Shown in pieces: positions 26,352 to 33,289 of a stretch of 41,870 nucleotides of DNA. The translations under genes and the position numbers were made by a program. The notes under the pieces are model-generated. The model was not told where the DNA came from. It made no database searches and saw nothing but the letters and a program-made list of their open reading frames with translations. This DNA is from Flavobacteriaceae bacterium (lineage in GTDB: Bacteria; Bacteroidota; Bacteroidia; Flavobacteriales; Flavobacteriaceae). The DNA lies in contig JABDIV010000019.1 in NCBI GenBank assembly GCA_013003555.1, positions 1 through 41,870 of the forward strand. Reading direction: 5' to 3'. Every line of letters starts with the position of its first letter. Within the stretch, counting starts at the first letter, position 1.

Positions 26352-26383
26352 TTAGGCATTTATAGTAAATATGATTACTTTTG
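26352..26383 (+). promoter_or_regulatory. candidate rpsA promoter
   Basis: A TTAG (26352-26355), weak for the -33 TTTG, is followed after 20 bases by TACTTTTG (26376-26383), an exact match to TAnnTTTG. Transcription would start near 26390, giving a leader of about 105 bases. Confidence 0.5.
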
Positions 26384-26386
26384 CCA

Positions 26387-26476
26387 TCCTTTTAACGGTT
26401 ACTGAAGGATAAAAGGAATAAAAAAATAATAATTCTTCTGCACAAGGGCTGTTAAATCCTTCACCGGCGTGCAGAA
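26387..26476 (+). promoter_or_regulatory. structured leader of rpsA
   Basis: Two perfect 8-bp inverted repeats lie between the promoter and the rpsA ATG: TCCTTTTA/TAAAAGGA (26387-26394 with 26410-26417) and TTCTGCAC/GTGCAGAA (26436-26443 with 26469-26476). The second encloses 25 bases and ends 18 bases before the ATG at 26495. Genes for ribosomal proteins are often controlled by such leaders bound by the protein itself; whether S1 binds this one is inference. Confidence 0.5.
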
Positions 26477-26494
26477 TACAAAACAAGATCAGCA

Positions 26495-28336
26495 ATGGCT
26501 GAAAAAAAGACTAAAGCGGAGAAGCCAACAGAAGAACTTCAGGCTGAAGTAAAAACCGCAGAAGCTCCTGTACTTTCAGAAGCACAAGCAAATCCCGAAA
26601 AATTTCTTAAAGAATTTGACTGGCACAATTACGAAGAAGGAATTGAGCAAGTTGAGGACAAGAAACTCGAGGAATTTGAAAAACTGGTAAACGAAAACTT
26701 CGTTGATACTCTAAATAATGAAGTGGTTGAAGGCGAAGTAATTCACCTTAGCGATCGGGATGTGATCATCGATATAAATGCTAAATCTGAAGGCGTTATT
26801 TCTTTGAATGAATTCCGGTACAATCCAGATTTAAAAGTAGGTGATAAGGTAGAAGTTTTAATCGACGTTCGTGAAGATGCAACCGGTCAATTGGTGTTGT
26901 CGCACCGTAAAGCCCGTGTTATTAAAGCATGGGATCGCGTTAATGCCGCACATGATTCGGGTGAGATCGTAAACGGATTTGTAAAATGCCGTACCAAAGG
27001 AGGTATGATCGTAGATGTATTCGGAATCGAGGCTTTCTTACCGGGATCACAAATCGATGTCAAGCCAATTCGAGACTATGATCAATATGTGAATAAAACT
27101 ATGGAATTCAAGGTTGTTAAGATCAATCAGGAATTCAAAAATGTAGTAGTATCGCATAAAGCTTTGATCGAAGCCGATATCGAAGAACAGAAGAAAGAGA
27201 TCATCAGTCAATTAGAAAAAGGTCAGGTACTTGAAGGTACAGTTAAGAACATTACGTCTTATGGTGTGTTTATGGACCTTGGAGGCGTTGACGGATTAAT
27301 CCATATTACAGACCTTTCATGGTCACGGATCAATCATCCAAATGAGATCGTTGACCTTGATCAGAAACTGAATGTTGTAATCCTTGACTTTGATGAAGAT
27401 AAATCGAGAATTCAACTCGGACTCAAGCAATTGAGCAAACATCCGTGGGAAGCACTTGGCGAAGACCTTAAAGTTGGCGATCATGTTAAAGGTAGGGTTG
27501 TTGTTATTGCCGATTATGGAGCATTTATTGAAGTTGCGGAAGGCGTGGAAGGATTGATTCACGTATCTGAGATGTCATGGTCAACGCATCTGCGTTCTGC
27601 ACAGGACTTCGTGTCGATTGGTGATGTGGTAGAAGCACAGATCCTTACTCTTGATCGGGAAGATCGTAAAATGTCACTTGGGATCAAGCAATTAACGCCA
27701 GATCCATGGACCGATATCACTACTAAATATCCGGTTGGTTCGAAGCATAAAGGAATTGTCAGGAACTTTACCAATTTCGGTGTATTCGTTGAACTTGAAG
27801 AAGGAATTGACGGACTTATTTATATTTCTGATTTGTCTTGGACCAAAAAGGTGAAGCACCCGAGCGAGTTTTGCGCTGTAGGTGATACACTCGAGGTACT
27901 TGTTCTCGAATTGGATGTAGAAGGTCGTAAATTAAGCCTTGGTCACAAGCAAACGAAGGAAAACCCATGGGATAAGTATGAAACTGAATTCGGACTTAAC
28001 ACTGTGCATACCACTGAGATCGCTGAGATCGTAGATAAGGGAGCAACAATTAAGTTGAATGAAGATATTACCGCTTTCGTTCCAAACAGACATTTGGAAA
28101 AAGAAGATGGTAAGAAATTAAAGAAAGGTGAATCAGCCGAGTTCAAGGTTATAGAATTCAATAAAGACTTTAAACGTGTGGTTGCGTCGCATACCGCCGT
28201 CTTTAGAGAAGAAGAAGCCAAGATCGTTAAGTCAGCGACCAGACGTTCAAAGGCTGCAGCTAGTGAAGCTAAGCCAACTTTGGGAGATGCAAACGATGCC
28301 TTGCAGGCGCTGAAAGATAAAATGGACGGAAAATAA
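26495..28336 (+). CDS. rpsA: 30S ribosomal protein S1
   Basis: This 613-residue protein contains a run of S1 RNA-binding domains that help the 30S subunit capture mRNA. After an acidic, Lys/Glu-rich N-terminal extension of about 60 residues, repeated domains show the pattern G.V..I...G.F(M/I)(D/E)L.G.(V/D)GLIH..DLSW, clearest at about residues 245-315, 330-400 and 415-490, with more diverged copies at both ends. It is longer than E. coli S1 (557) because of the N-terminal and C-terminal extensions; the tail is rich in Lys, Ala and Ser. Bacteroidota mRNAs usually lack Shine-Dalgarno sites, so S1 may be especially important in initiation. The gene has its own leader and terminator. Confidence 0.97.
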   Translation: MAEKKTKAEKPTEELQAEVKTAEAPVLSEAQANPEKFLKEFDWHNYEEGIEQVEDKKLEEFEKLVNENFVDTLNNEVVEGEVIHLSDRDVIIDINAKSEGVISLNEFRYNPDLKVGDKVEVLIDVREDATGQLVLSHRKARVIKAWDRVNAAHDSGEIVNGFVKCRTKGGMIVDVFGIEAFLPGSQIDVKPIRDYDQYVNKTMEFKVVKINQEFKNVVVSHKALIEADIEEQKKEIISQLEKGQVLEGTVKNITSYGVFMDLGGVDGLIHITDLSWSRINHPNEIVDLDQKLNVVILDFDEDKSRIQLGLKQLSKHPWEALGEDLKVGDHVKGRVVVIADYGAFIEVAEGVEGLIHVSEMSWSTHLRSAQDFVSIGDVVEAQILTLDREDRKMSLGIKQLTPDPWTDITTKYPVGSKHKGIVRNFTNFGVFVELEEGIDGLIYISDLSWTKKVKHPSEFCAVGDTLEVLVLELDVEGRKLSLGHKQTKENPWDKYETEFGLNTVHTTEIAEIVDKGATIKLNEDITAFVPNRHLEKEDGKKLKKGESAEFKVIEFNKDFKRVVASHTAVFREEEAKIVKSATRRSKAAASEAKPTLGDANDALQALKDKMDGK

Positions 28337-28362
28337 AAAACATCCATTATAGAATAGCGAAG

Positions 28363-28403
28363 CCCTTTATTACCTTTTCGCAAGGTGATGGAGGGTTTTT
28401 TTT
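28363..28403 (+). terminator. rho-independent terminator after rpsA
   Basis: A 14-bp stem (28363-28376 with 28382-28395, three G-U pairs) with a TTCGC loop is followed by eight T's (28396-28403). Confidence 0.92.
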
Positions 28404-28418
28404 GTCACCTATTAGAAT

Positions 28419-28449
28419 TTTCGGTATTCTTTTTTTTGATGTAAATTTG
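28419..28449 (+). promoter_or_regulatory. candidate promoter of the pyrR operon
   Basis: TTTC (28419-28422) and, 19 bases on, TAAATTTG (28442-28449) fit the Bacteroidota promoter pattern, with an exact -7 box. Transcription would start near 28456, only about 17 bases before the pyrR ATG. Confidence 0.55.
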
Positions 28450-28472
28450 CAATCAGAAACGCAAAGACGTTT

Positions 28473-29012
28473 ATGAGCCAAAAAGTTTTACTAAACGCAA
28501 AAGAAGTAAACATCATTCTTCATCGATTGGCTTGTCAACTTATTGAGAACCATAATACATTTTCAAATACCGTTCTTATCGGTATTCAACCTCGAGGCAA
28601 GTTCTTATTAGATCGTCTTGAACAGATGCTTCGAACCGATTACAAAATTAAGAACCTGAATTCAGGTTATCTGGATATAACCTTTTACAGAGACGATTTT
28701 CGAAGAGGGGATAAGCCGCTGGAGGCCAATACTACCGAGATCGATTTTATAGTTGAAAACAAAAATGTCGTTTTCATTGATGATGTGCTGTATACCGGAC
28801 GCAGCATCCGTGCGGCATTGACAGCCATACAATCCTTCGGGCGACCCAGGCATATCGAATTGTTGGTTCTGATAGACAGACGATTTAGCAGGCATTTACC
28901 GATCCAACCTGATTATCTTGGTCGACAGGTCGATGCCATCAATGAAGAACGCGTTAAGGTTAAATGGAAAGTGAATGATGAAGAAGATGTGGTTTATTTA
29001 ATCAATAGTTAG
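28473..29012 (+). CDS. pyrR: PyrR: pyrimidine regulator / uracil phosphoribosyltransferase
   Basis: This 179-residue type I phosphoribosyltransferase carries the PRPP-binding loop VVFIDDVLYTGRS with Asp103/Asp104 and the family regions GIQPRGKFLLDRL and LDITFYRDDF typical of PyrR. In Gram-positive bacteria PyrR binds pyr mRNA and attenuates transcription in response to UMP and also has uracil phosphoribosyltransferase activity. It is co-transcribed with pyrB (3 bases apart), supporting a role in pyrimidine control. The predicted leader is too short for an attenuator upstream of pyrR, so any RNA target would have to be elsewhere or the protein may act mainly as an enzyme. Confidence 0.92.
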   Translation: MSQKVLLNAKEVNIILHRLACQLIENHNTFSNTVLIGIQPRGKFLLDRLEQMLRTDYKIKNLNSGYLDITFYRDDFRRGDKPLEANTTEIDFIVENKNVVFIDDVLYTGRSIRAALTAIQSFGRPRHIELLVLIDRRFSRHLPIQPDYLGRQVDAINEERVKVKWKVNDEEDVVYLINS

Positions 29013-29015
29013 GCT

Positions 29016-29945
29016 ATGAGCGAGTTAAGTGTTAACCATCTGCTGGGTATAAAATACCTGAAAAAGGACGACATAAAGTTGATCTTTGAAACTGCCGATC
29101 ATTTTAAGGAAGTCATTAATCGACCGATTAAAAAAGTACCGTCACTTCGAGATATTACCATAGCAAACCTGTTCTTTGAAAACTCAACCCGTACAAAACT
29201 TTCATTCGAACTTGCCGAGAAGCGATTGTCGGCCGATATTATTAATTTTTCAGCCTCCCAGTCCTCTGTAAAAAAAGGGGAGACCCTAATCGATACAGTT
29301 AACAATATATTGTCGATGAAAGTTGATATGGTTGTAATGCGTCATCCAAATCCGGGTTCTTGCGTTTTTCTCTCTGAACATGTAAACGCGAGTATAATAA
29401 ATGCCGGTGATGGCGCTCATGAGCACCCAACCCAGGCCTTGCTCGACACCTATTCCATACGCGAACGCCTTGGTGAAGTACGTGGAAAAAAAGTTGTGAT
29501 TGTGGGTGATGTCCTGCATAGTCGCGTAGCTTTATCGAATATCTTTGCCTTGCAACTATTGGGAGCCAAGGTGATGGTGTGCGGACCAAAAACCCTGATT
29601 CCAAAATATATCGACAAACTCGGTGTTACGGTTGAAACCGATTTGAAAACCGCTTTGAACTGGTGTGACGTGGCAAATATGCTGCGTGTGCAGAACGAGC
29701 GAATGGCGATCAGTTATTTCCCTTCCAACAGAGAATATACACAGCAGTTCGGACTCAACAGGGAGATCCTTGAGAGTCTCGATAAAGAAATTACGATTAT
29801 GCACCCCGGACCTATAAATAGAGGTGTTGAGATTACGAGTGATGTTGCCGATTCTGACCAGGCAATTATCCTGAACCAGGTGGAGAACGGTGTGGCCATT
29901 CGCATGGCTGTTATCTATTTACTGGCCTCGAAAATTAAACAGTAG
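29016..29945 (+). CDS. pyrB: aspartate carbamoyltransferase catalytic subunit
   Basis: This 309-residue enzyme condenses carbamoyl phosphate with aspartate, the first committed step of pyrimidine synthesis. The carbamoyl-phosphate loop FENSTRTKLSFE is at about residues 52-63, followed by HPTQALLDTYSIRE, GDVLHSRVA and MHPGPINRGVEI. No regulatory subunit gene (pyrI) follows, so this is presumably a class with catalytic trimers, controlled at the level of expression. It sits 3 bases after pyrR and 3 bases before a small STAS-like gene, forming a compact operon that continues to rnz. Confidence 0.97.
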   Translation: MSELSVNHLLGIKYLKKDDIKLIFETADHFKEVINRPIKKVPSLRDITIANLFFENSTRTKLSFELAEKRLSADIINFSASQSSVKKGETLIDTVNNILSMKVDMVVMRHPNPGSCVFLSEHVNASIINAGDGAHEHPTQALLDTYSIRERLGEVRGKKVVIVGDVLHSRVALSNIFALQLLGAKVMVCGPKTLIPKYIDKLGVTVETDLKTALNWCDVANMLRVQNERMAISYFPSNREYTQQFGLNREILESLDKEITIMHPGPINRGVEITSDVADSDQAIILNQVENGVAIRMAVIYLLASKIKQ

Positions 29946-29948
29946 TTT

Positions 29949-30281
29949 ATGTTAATCGATCAATCAGGAAATATCACAATTATAACACATGAGCGCGCCA
30001 GCATCCCGGAAATTGTATTGCGTATAACCAAGTCATATAAAAAATTCAAGAATAATAATATTATCGTAAATCTCTCAAGCCTTGGCTGGATAAAGCTTGA
30101 AGAGATTATTGAGTTTCTTCAGATTTCAAATACACATCGAGCTTCAAAACAATCTTTTGTAATTGTGTCAAACAAGATTGATTATGATTATGTGCCGGAC
30201 GAATTGGTGGTTGTGCCTTCGCTACAAGAGGCCTATGATATTATTGAAATGGAAGAGATTGAACGCGATCTGGGGTTCTAA
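29949..30281 (+). CDS. small STAS-like protein of unknown function, upstream of rnz
   Basis: This 110-residue protein has no signal peptide or membrane helix. The pattern NNIIVNLSSLGWIKLEEIIEFLQISNTHRASKQSFVIV resembles the STAS fold of anti-sigma-factor antagonists (beta strand, short loop, helix, strand), followed by a C-terminal PSLQEAYDIIEMEEIERDLGF that matches the usual terminal STAS helix. There is no clear phosphorylatable Ser at the usual DSSG site; the loop reads SLGWIKLEE. It is wedged between pyrB (3 bases) and rnz (5 bases), so it is expressed with both. I infer a fold only; the partner and function are unknown. Confidence 0.65.
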   Translation: MLIDQSGNITIITHERASIPEIVLRITKSYKKFKNNNIIVNLSSLGWIKLEEIIEFLQISNTHRASKQSFVIVSNKIDYDYVPDELVVVPSLQEAYDIIEMEEIERDLGF

Positions 30282-30286
30282 TCACT

Positions 30287-31192
30287 ATGGAATTAACAAT
30301 ACTTGGTTGTCATAGCGCAACACCACGAATAGATACCCATCCGACTGCTCAGGTTTTAAATATTAAAAATCACCTATTTCTCATTGATTGTGGAGAAGGA
30401 ACCCAGGTGCTCTTGCGTAAGTACAAGATCAAGTTCTCAAGGATCAAACATATTTTTATCTCTCATTTGCACGGCGACCATTTTTTTGGATTGGTGGGTT
30501 TAATTTCTACGTTTCGCCTTTTATCACGGGAAGCAGACCTGAATATTTACGGTCCCAAGGGTATTAAGGAAATCATTACCCTTCAGATGAAACTGGCCGA
30601 TTCCTGGACAAATTATGGCTTATATTTTCATGAATTAAGTTCGAAACAATCCGACCTCATTTATGAAGATGAGAAAGTTGAAGTCCATACCATTCCGCTT
30701 GATCACAGGATCTATACAAACGGATTCCTGTTTAAAGAAAAATTATCCGAACGCAAGCTTGATATCATTAAGGCACAAAAAGCAAATATAGATAAAGCTT
30801 ATTTTCCAAAGTTAAAACAGGGATTCGATGTGGAGAATGAATCAGGCGAATGGATTAAAAATGAGACGGTAACCCTTGAAGGACCTCCTGCCAAGTCGTA
30901 TGCGTTTTGCAGCGATACAGCGTACAATCAAAATATCATTCCGTTAATAGAAAACGTAACTGCTTTATATCATGAATCAACGTTTCTTGAGAAACATCAT
31001 CATCTGACCCAAACGACAAAGCATTCAACTGCAAAACAAGCTGCAAGGATTGCAAAAGAAGCGAAGGTGGGCAAGTTGATCCTAGGGCATTATTCATCCC
31101 GTTATAAAGATCTTGAAGACTTCAAACGAGAGGCTGGAGCTGAATTTGAACATGTGGAACTGGCAAAAAGTGGAAAAACTTTTTCAATTTAA
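30287..31192 (+). CDS. rnz: ribonuclease Z
   Basis: This 301-residue metallo-beta-lactamase-fold endonuclease matures the 3' end of tRNAs. The zinc motif SHLHGDH supplies His60, His62, Asp64 and His65. Other tRNase Z elements are LIDCGEGTQ, the exosite-like region around residues 150-175, FCSDTAY, LYHESTF and LILGHYSSRYKD. The length fits the short bacterial form (RNase Z, tRNase ZS). It is the last gene of the pyrR-pyrB-STAS-like-rnz operon; the next gene, pdxH, starts 124 bases later and no strong terminator is seen between them. Confidence 0.95.
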   Translation: MELTILGCHSATPRIDTHPTAQVLNIKNHLFLIDCGEGTQVLLRKYKIKFSRIKHIFISHLHGDHFFGLVGLISTFRLLSREADLNIYGPKGIKEIITLQMKLADSWTNYGLYFHELSSKQSDLIYEDEKVEVHTIPLDHRIYTNGFLFKEKLSERKLDIIKAQKANIDKAYFPKLKQGFDVENESGEWIKNETVTLEGPPAKSYAFCSDTAYNQNIIPLIENVTALYHESTFLEKHHHLTQTTKHSTAKQAARIAKEAKVGKLILGHYSSRYKDLEDFKREAGAEFEHVELAKSGKTFSI

Positions 31193-31316
31193 GCCAAATG
31201 AATTGCAGCAGATCTAAAATAAAGATATGGAAGAGCGTACAATAATTGATTTATCCAATGATTGAAAATATTTCTGTTGAAAAAAAAGTTTTAAAAAGCT
31301 GTAAATTGCGTGTGGC

Positions 31317-31964
31317 ATGGAAAAAGATCTAAGCAACTACAGAAAGTCATATGAGAGAGCCGAATTATCGGAATTGACGGTTCCTGAAAACCCTATGGAG
31401 TTATTCCAGAAATGGTTTCATGCTGTTGATGAAGATGATTCGATCGATGAAGCCAACGCCGTAACCTTATCGACCATTGGTCTCGACGGTTACCCTAAAA
31501 GCCGGATGGTCTTGTTGAAACGCTTTACCTATGAAGGATTTATCTTTTTTACCAATTATAACAGCGAAAAAGGACTGGCGATTAAACAGAATCCAAATGT
31601 TTGCTTGTCGTTTTTCTGGTATGCAGCAGAAAGACAGATAATAATTAAAGGTCAGGCTGAAATTCTTGCCGAAAACCTAAGCGACGGTTATTTCGAAACC
31701 AGACCACGTGGCAGTCAGCTTAGCTCCCATGTATCGCATCAAAGTGAAGTGATTAATGATCGTGAATCACTTGAGGAAGAAATGAAACGGTTGGAGGATT
31801 TGTATGAGGGTAAGGAAATTCCGCGGCCTGAGCATTGGGGAGGCTTTCTTGTAAGGCCGGTTGAGATTGAATTTTGGCAAGGCCGGGCCAATCGCTTGCA
31901 TGACCGTATTCGGTACCAATTGGATGACGAATTTAATTGGCTTATTCAAAGACTATCTCCTTGA
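31317..31964 (+). CDS. pdxH: pyridoxamine 5'-phosphate oxidase
   Basis: This 215-residue FMN enzyme oxidises pyridoxine or pyridoxamine phosphate to pyridoxal phosphate. The FMN-binding region PKSRMVLLKRFTYEGFIFFTNYNSEKG, described here as two adjacent motifs at about residues 60-88, is followed by FFWYAAERQIIIKG, SRGSQ-like RPRGSQLSSHVSHQS and the C-terminal EFWQGRANRLHDRI and IQRLSP, which bind PLP. The length is normal. It follows the rnz operon by 124 bases and probably has its own weak promoter, although none is clear. Nothing odd was seen. Confidence 0.96.
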   Translation: MEKDLSNYRKSYERAELSELTVPENPMELFQKWFHAVDEDDSIDEANAVTLSTIGLDGYPKSRMVLLKRFTYEGFIFFTNYNSEKGLAIKQNPNVCLSFFWYAAERQIIIKGQAEILAENLSDGYFETRPRGSQLSSHVSHQSEVINDRESLEEEMKRLEDLYEGKEIPRPEHWGGFLVRPVEIEFWQGRANRLHDRIRYQLDDEFNWLIQRLSP

Positions 31965-32027
31965 CTTAATTTGTACGATAAAATGCTTATATTTCGGATT
32001 AAATGTCTTAATTATTATGAATACCAT

Positions 32028-32082
32028 GCATTTCATCGATTAAAAACAAAATAAATCGACGAAATACACGCATTTCATCGAT
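32028..32082 (+). promoter_or_regulatory. triple ATTTCATCGAT motif upstream of the CAP gene
   Basis: GCATTTCATCGAT occurs exactly twice as a direct repeat (32028-32040 and 32070-32082, period 42). Between them the opposite-strand copy ATCGACGAAAT (32053-32063) differs at one base. The three copies are centred 23 and 19 bases apart, about two helical turns each, which suggests a cooperative operator for a regulator I cannot name. The set ends about 38 bases before the possible -7 box TATATTTT (32120-32127). Confidence 0.6.
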
Positions 32083-32112
32083 ATTAACATTTCATTAACA
32101 GTTACTCAATTT

Positions 32113-32152
32113 TAGGGTTTATATTTTGGCAGTCCCAAATCTAAAAACCCTA
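32113..32152 (+). repeat. 8-bp inverted repeat at the CAP gene start
   Basis: TAGGGTTT (32113-32120) and AAACCCTA (32145-32152) are perfect inverted arms with 24 bases between; the right arm ends 2 bases before the ATG at 32155. It overlaps the possible -7 box, so it may be an operator rather than an RNA hairpin. Confidence 0.45.
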
Positions 32153-32154
32153 CA

Positions 32155-32649
32155 ATGAAAACACCTAAGTTATGGCCTGTACTGGCATTAGTAGCATTGT
32201 TGACTTTCTCGTGTTCAACAGATGCAGTAGAAGAAGAGCAGATTAATGCAATCGCCGCTTCTTATATTCCTTCCACGAAAGTGATTGAAATTGAAATAAT
32301 GGAATTGATCAATGATCATCGTATTCAATTGGGATTAGGTTCCCTTGAATCACTCAACCAGGCCAAAGCGGAAGCCTACAGCCACACCGAGTACATGATC
32401 GAGAAGGATGGTATATCCCATGATAATTTCTTCGTTAGAAAAACAAACCTTGAAAATTCAGTTGGTGCGGTTCGCGTTGGTGAAAATGTCGCTTATGGCT
32501 ATCGCTATGCACAATCTGTTGTAAATGCCTGGCTGAACAGTGAAGGTCATAGAGCTGTAATCGAAGGTGATTATACGCACTTTGAAATTTCTGCTGAGCA
32601 AGATACAGACGACCGCTGGTACTATACCAATATCTTTGTAAAGCGTTAA
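32155..32649 (+). CDS. CAP/SCP-domain lipoprotein
   Basis: This 164-residue protein has a lipoprotein signal (LLTFSC, lipid Cys20) followed by one compact CAP (SCP/PR1) domain. Recognisable elements are MELINDHR, the helix with SHTEYMIEKDGISHDNF, VGENVAYGY and VVNAWLNSEGHRAVIEGDYTHF, where GHR is the conserved CAP3-like motif and the paired His residues form the typical cleft. Bacterial CAP proteins have no single known activity. Three copies of an operator-like motif lie upstream and a terminator follows, so it looks like an individually regulated gene. Confidence 0.85.
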   Translation: MKTPKLWPVLALVALLTFSCSTDAVEEEQINAIAASYIPSTKVIEIEIMELINDHRIQLGLGSLESLNQAKAEAYSHTEYMIEKDGISHDNFFVRKTNLENSVGAVRVGENVAYGYRYAQSVVNAWLNSEGHRAVIEGDYTHFEISAEQDTDDRWYYTNIFVKR

Positions 32650-32688
32650 TAACCCCTTTATGTAATAAGAATAAGATCTAGTTAATTT

Positions 32689-32718
32689 AGAGTCTCCATC
32701 AGGAGGCTCTTTTTTTTT
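32689..32718 (+). terminator. rho-independent terminator after the CAP gene
   Basis: AGAGTCTCC (32689-32697) and GGAGGCTCT (32702-32710), with one G-U pair, form a 9-bp stem with a 4-base loop followed by eight T's (32711-32718). Confidence 0.9.
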
Positions 32719-33132
32719 ACTTTTTATAAACAAGAGAAGCTGTATTTACAGCTCAATCATTGCAACGCCATCCAAGAGATATTAAGGTCTAGTCCCATGA
32801 ATTAATTTTTAAAGAAAAATACAACTAACCAATATTGTTTGCTGAGCGGTAAATTTTGAACACTCAATATGTGGAGATGGTGTAAATGAAAATGTTCCCA
32901 GAAAATATTACCACATAATGCCGGGATCTATCACCAGTATTCATAATGAATGTCAACTAACTTCTACTAAAGTTAACGCTGCCCAAATGGATAAATTAGG
33001 TGCTTAAGCCACTGAAAGGCCTTTATAGCAAGTCAGCATTATCGTCTGAGGCGTTTAGAGCCATTATAACGATAAGAATAAAATTCTTAGGGTAATTAGC
33101 CTTTACATCATAGAAAAGCGCTTAATCATGAT
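32719..33132. other. 414-bp stretch without a convincing gene, rich in palindromes
   Basis: No gene is supported here. The stretch holds several perfect palindromic elements: AGCTGTATTTACAGCT (32738-32753), GCTTAAGC (33002-33009), AAAGGCCTTT (33015-33024), TAAGAAT/ATTCTTA (33073-33089) and AAGCGCTT (33116-33123). An open stretch of 53 codons in one plus frame (32846-33007), with an ATG at 32918 giving only 29 residues, resembles nothing I know and may be a decayed gene fragment or chance. Confidence 0.5.
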
Positions 33133-33164
33133 AAAAACGAGAGCCGCTGTTTAAAGCGGCTCTC
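33133..33164 (-). terminator. terminator of the leftward secretion module (possibly bidirectional)
   Basis: GAGAGCCGCT (33139-33148) and AGCGGCTCTC (33155-33164) make a perfect 10-bp stem with a 6-base loop. On the minus strand it is followed by a base and five T's (A's at 33133-33137); on the plus strand only TTTG follows. It lies 126 bases beyond the OmpA-like stop codon; the intervening bases hold nothing recognisable. Confidence 0.7.
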
Positions 33165-33289
33165 TTTGTAATAAGTTAAATTGAATTCTGATAATTCAAA
33201 TTTCCATTAGGGAAGTTAATAACATATTACTTTCTTAAAATGGATATACATGAATTTATGCTACCGGAGTAACAGGGATTAATTCTTTA

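Noticed and set aside
32846..33007. 53-codon open stretch as a gene
   Set aside because: There is no start near its beginning, the only ATG gives 29 residues, and no family is recognised; kept only as part of the gap description.
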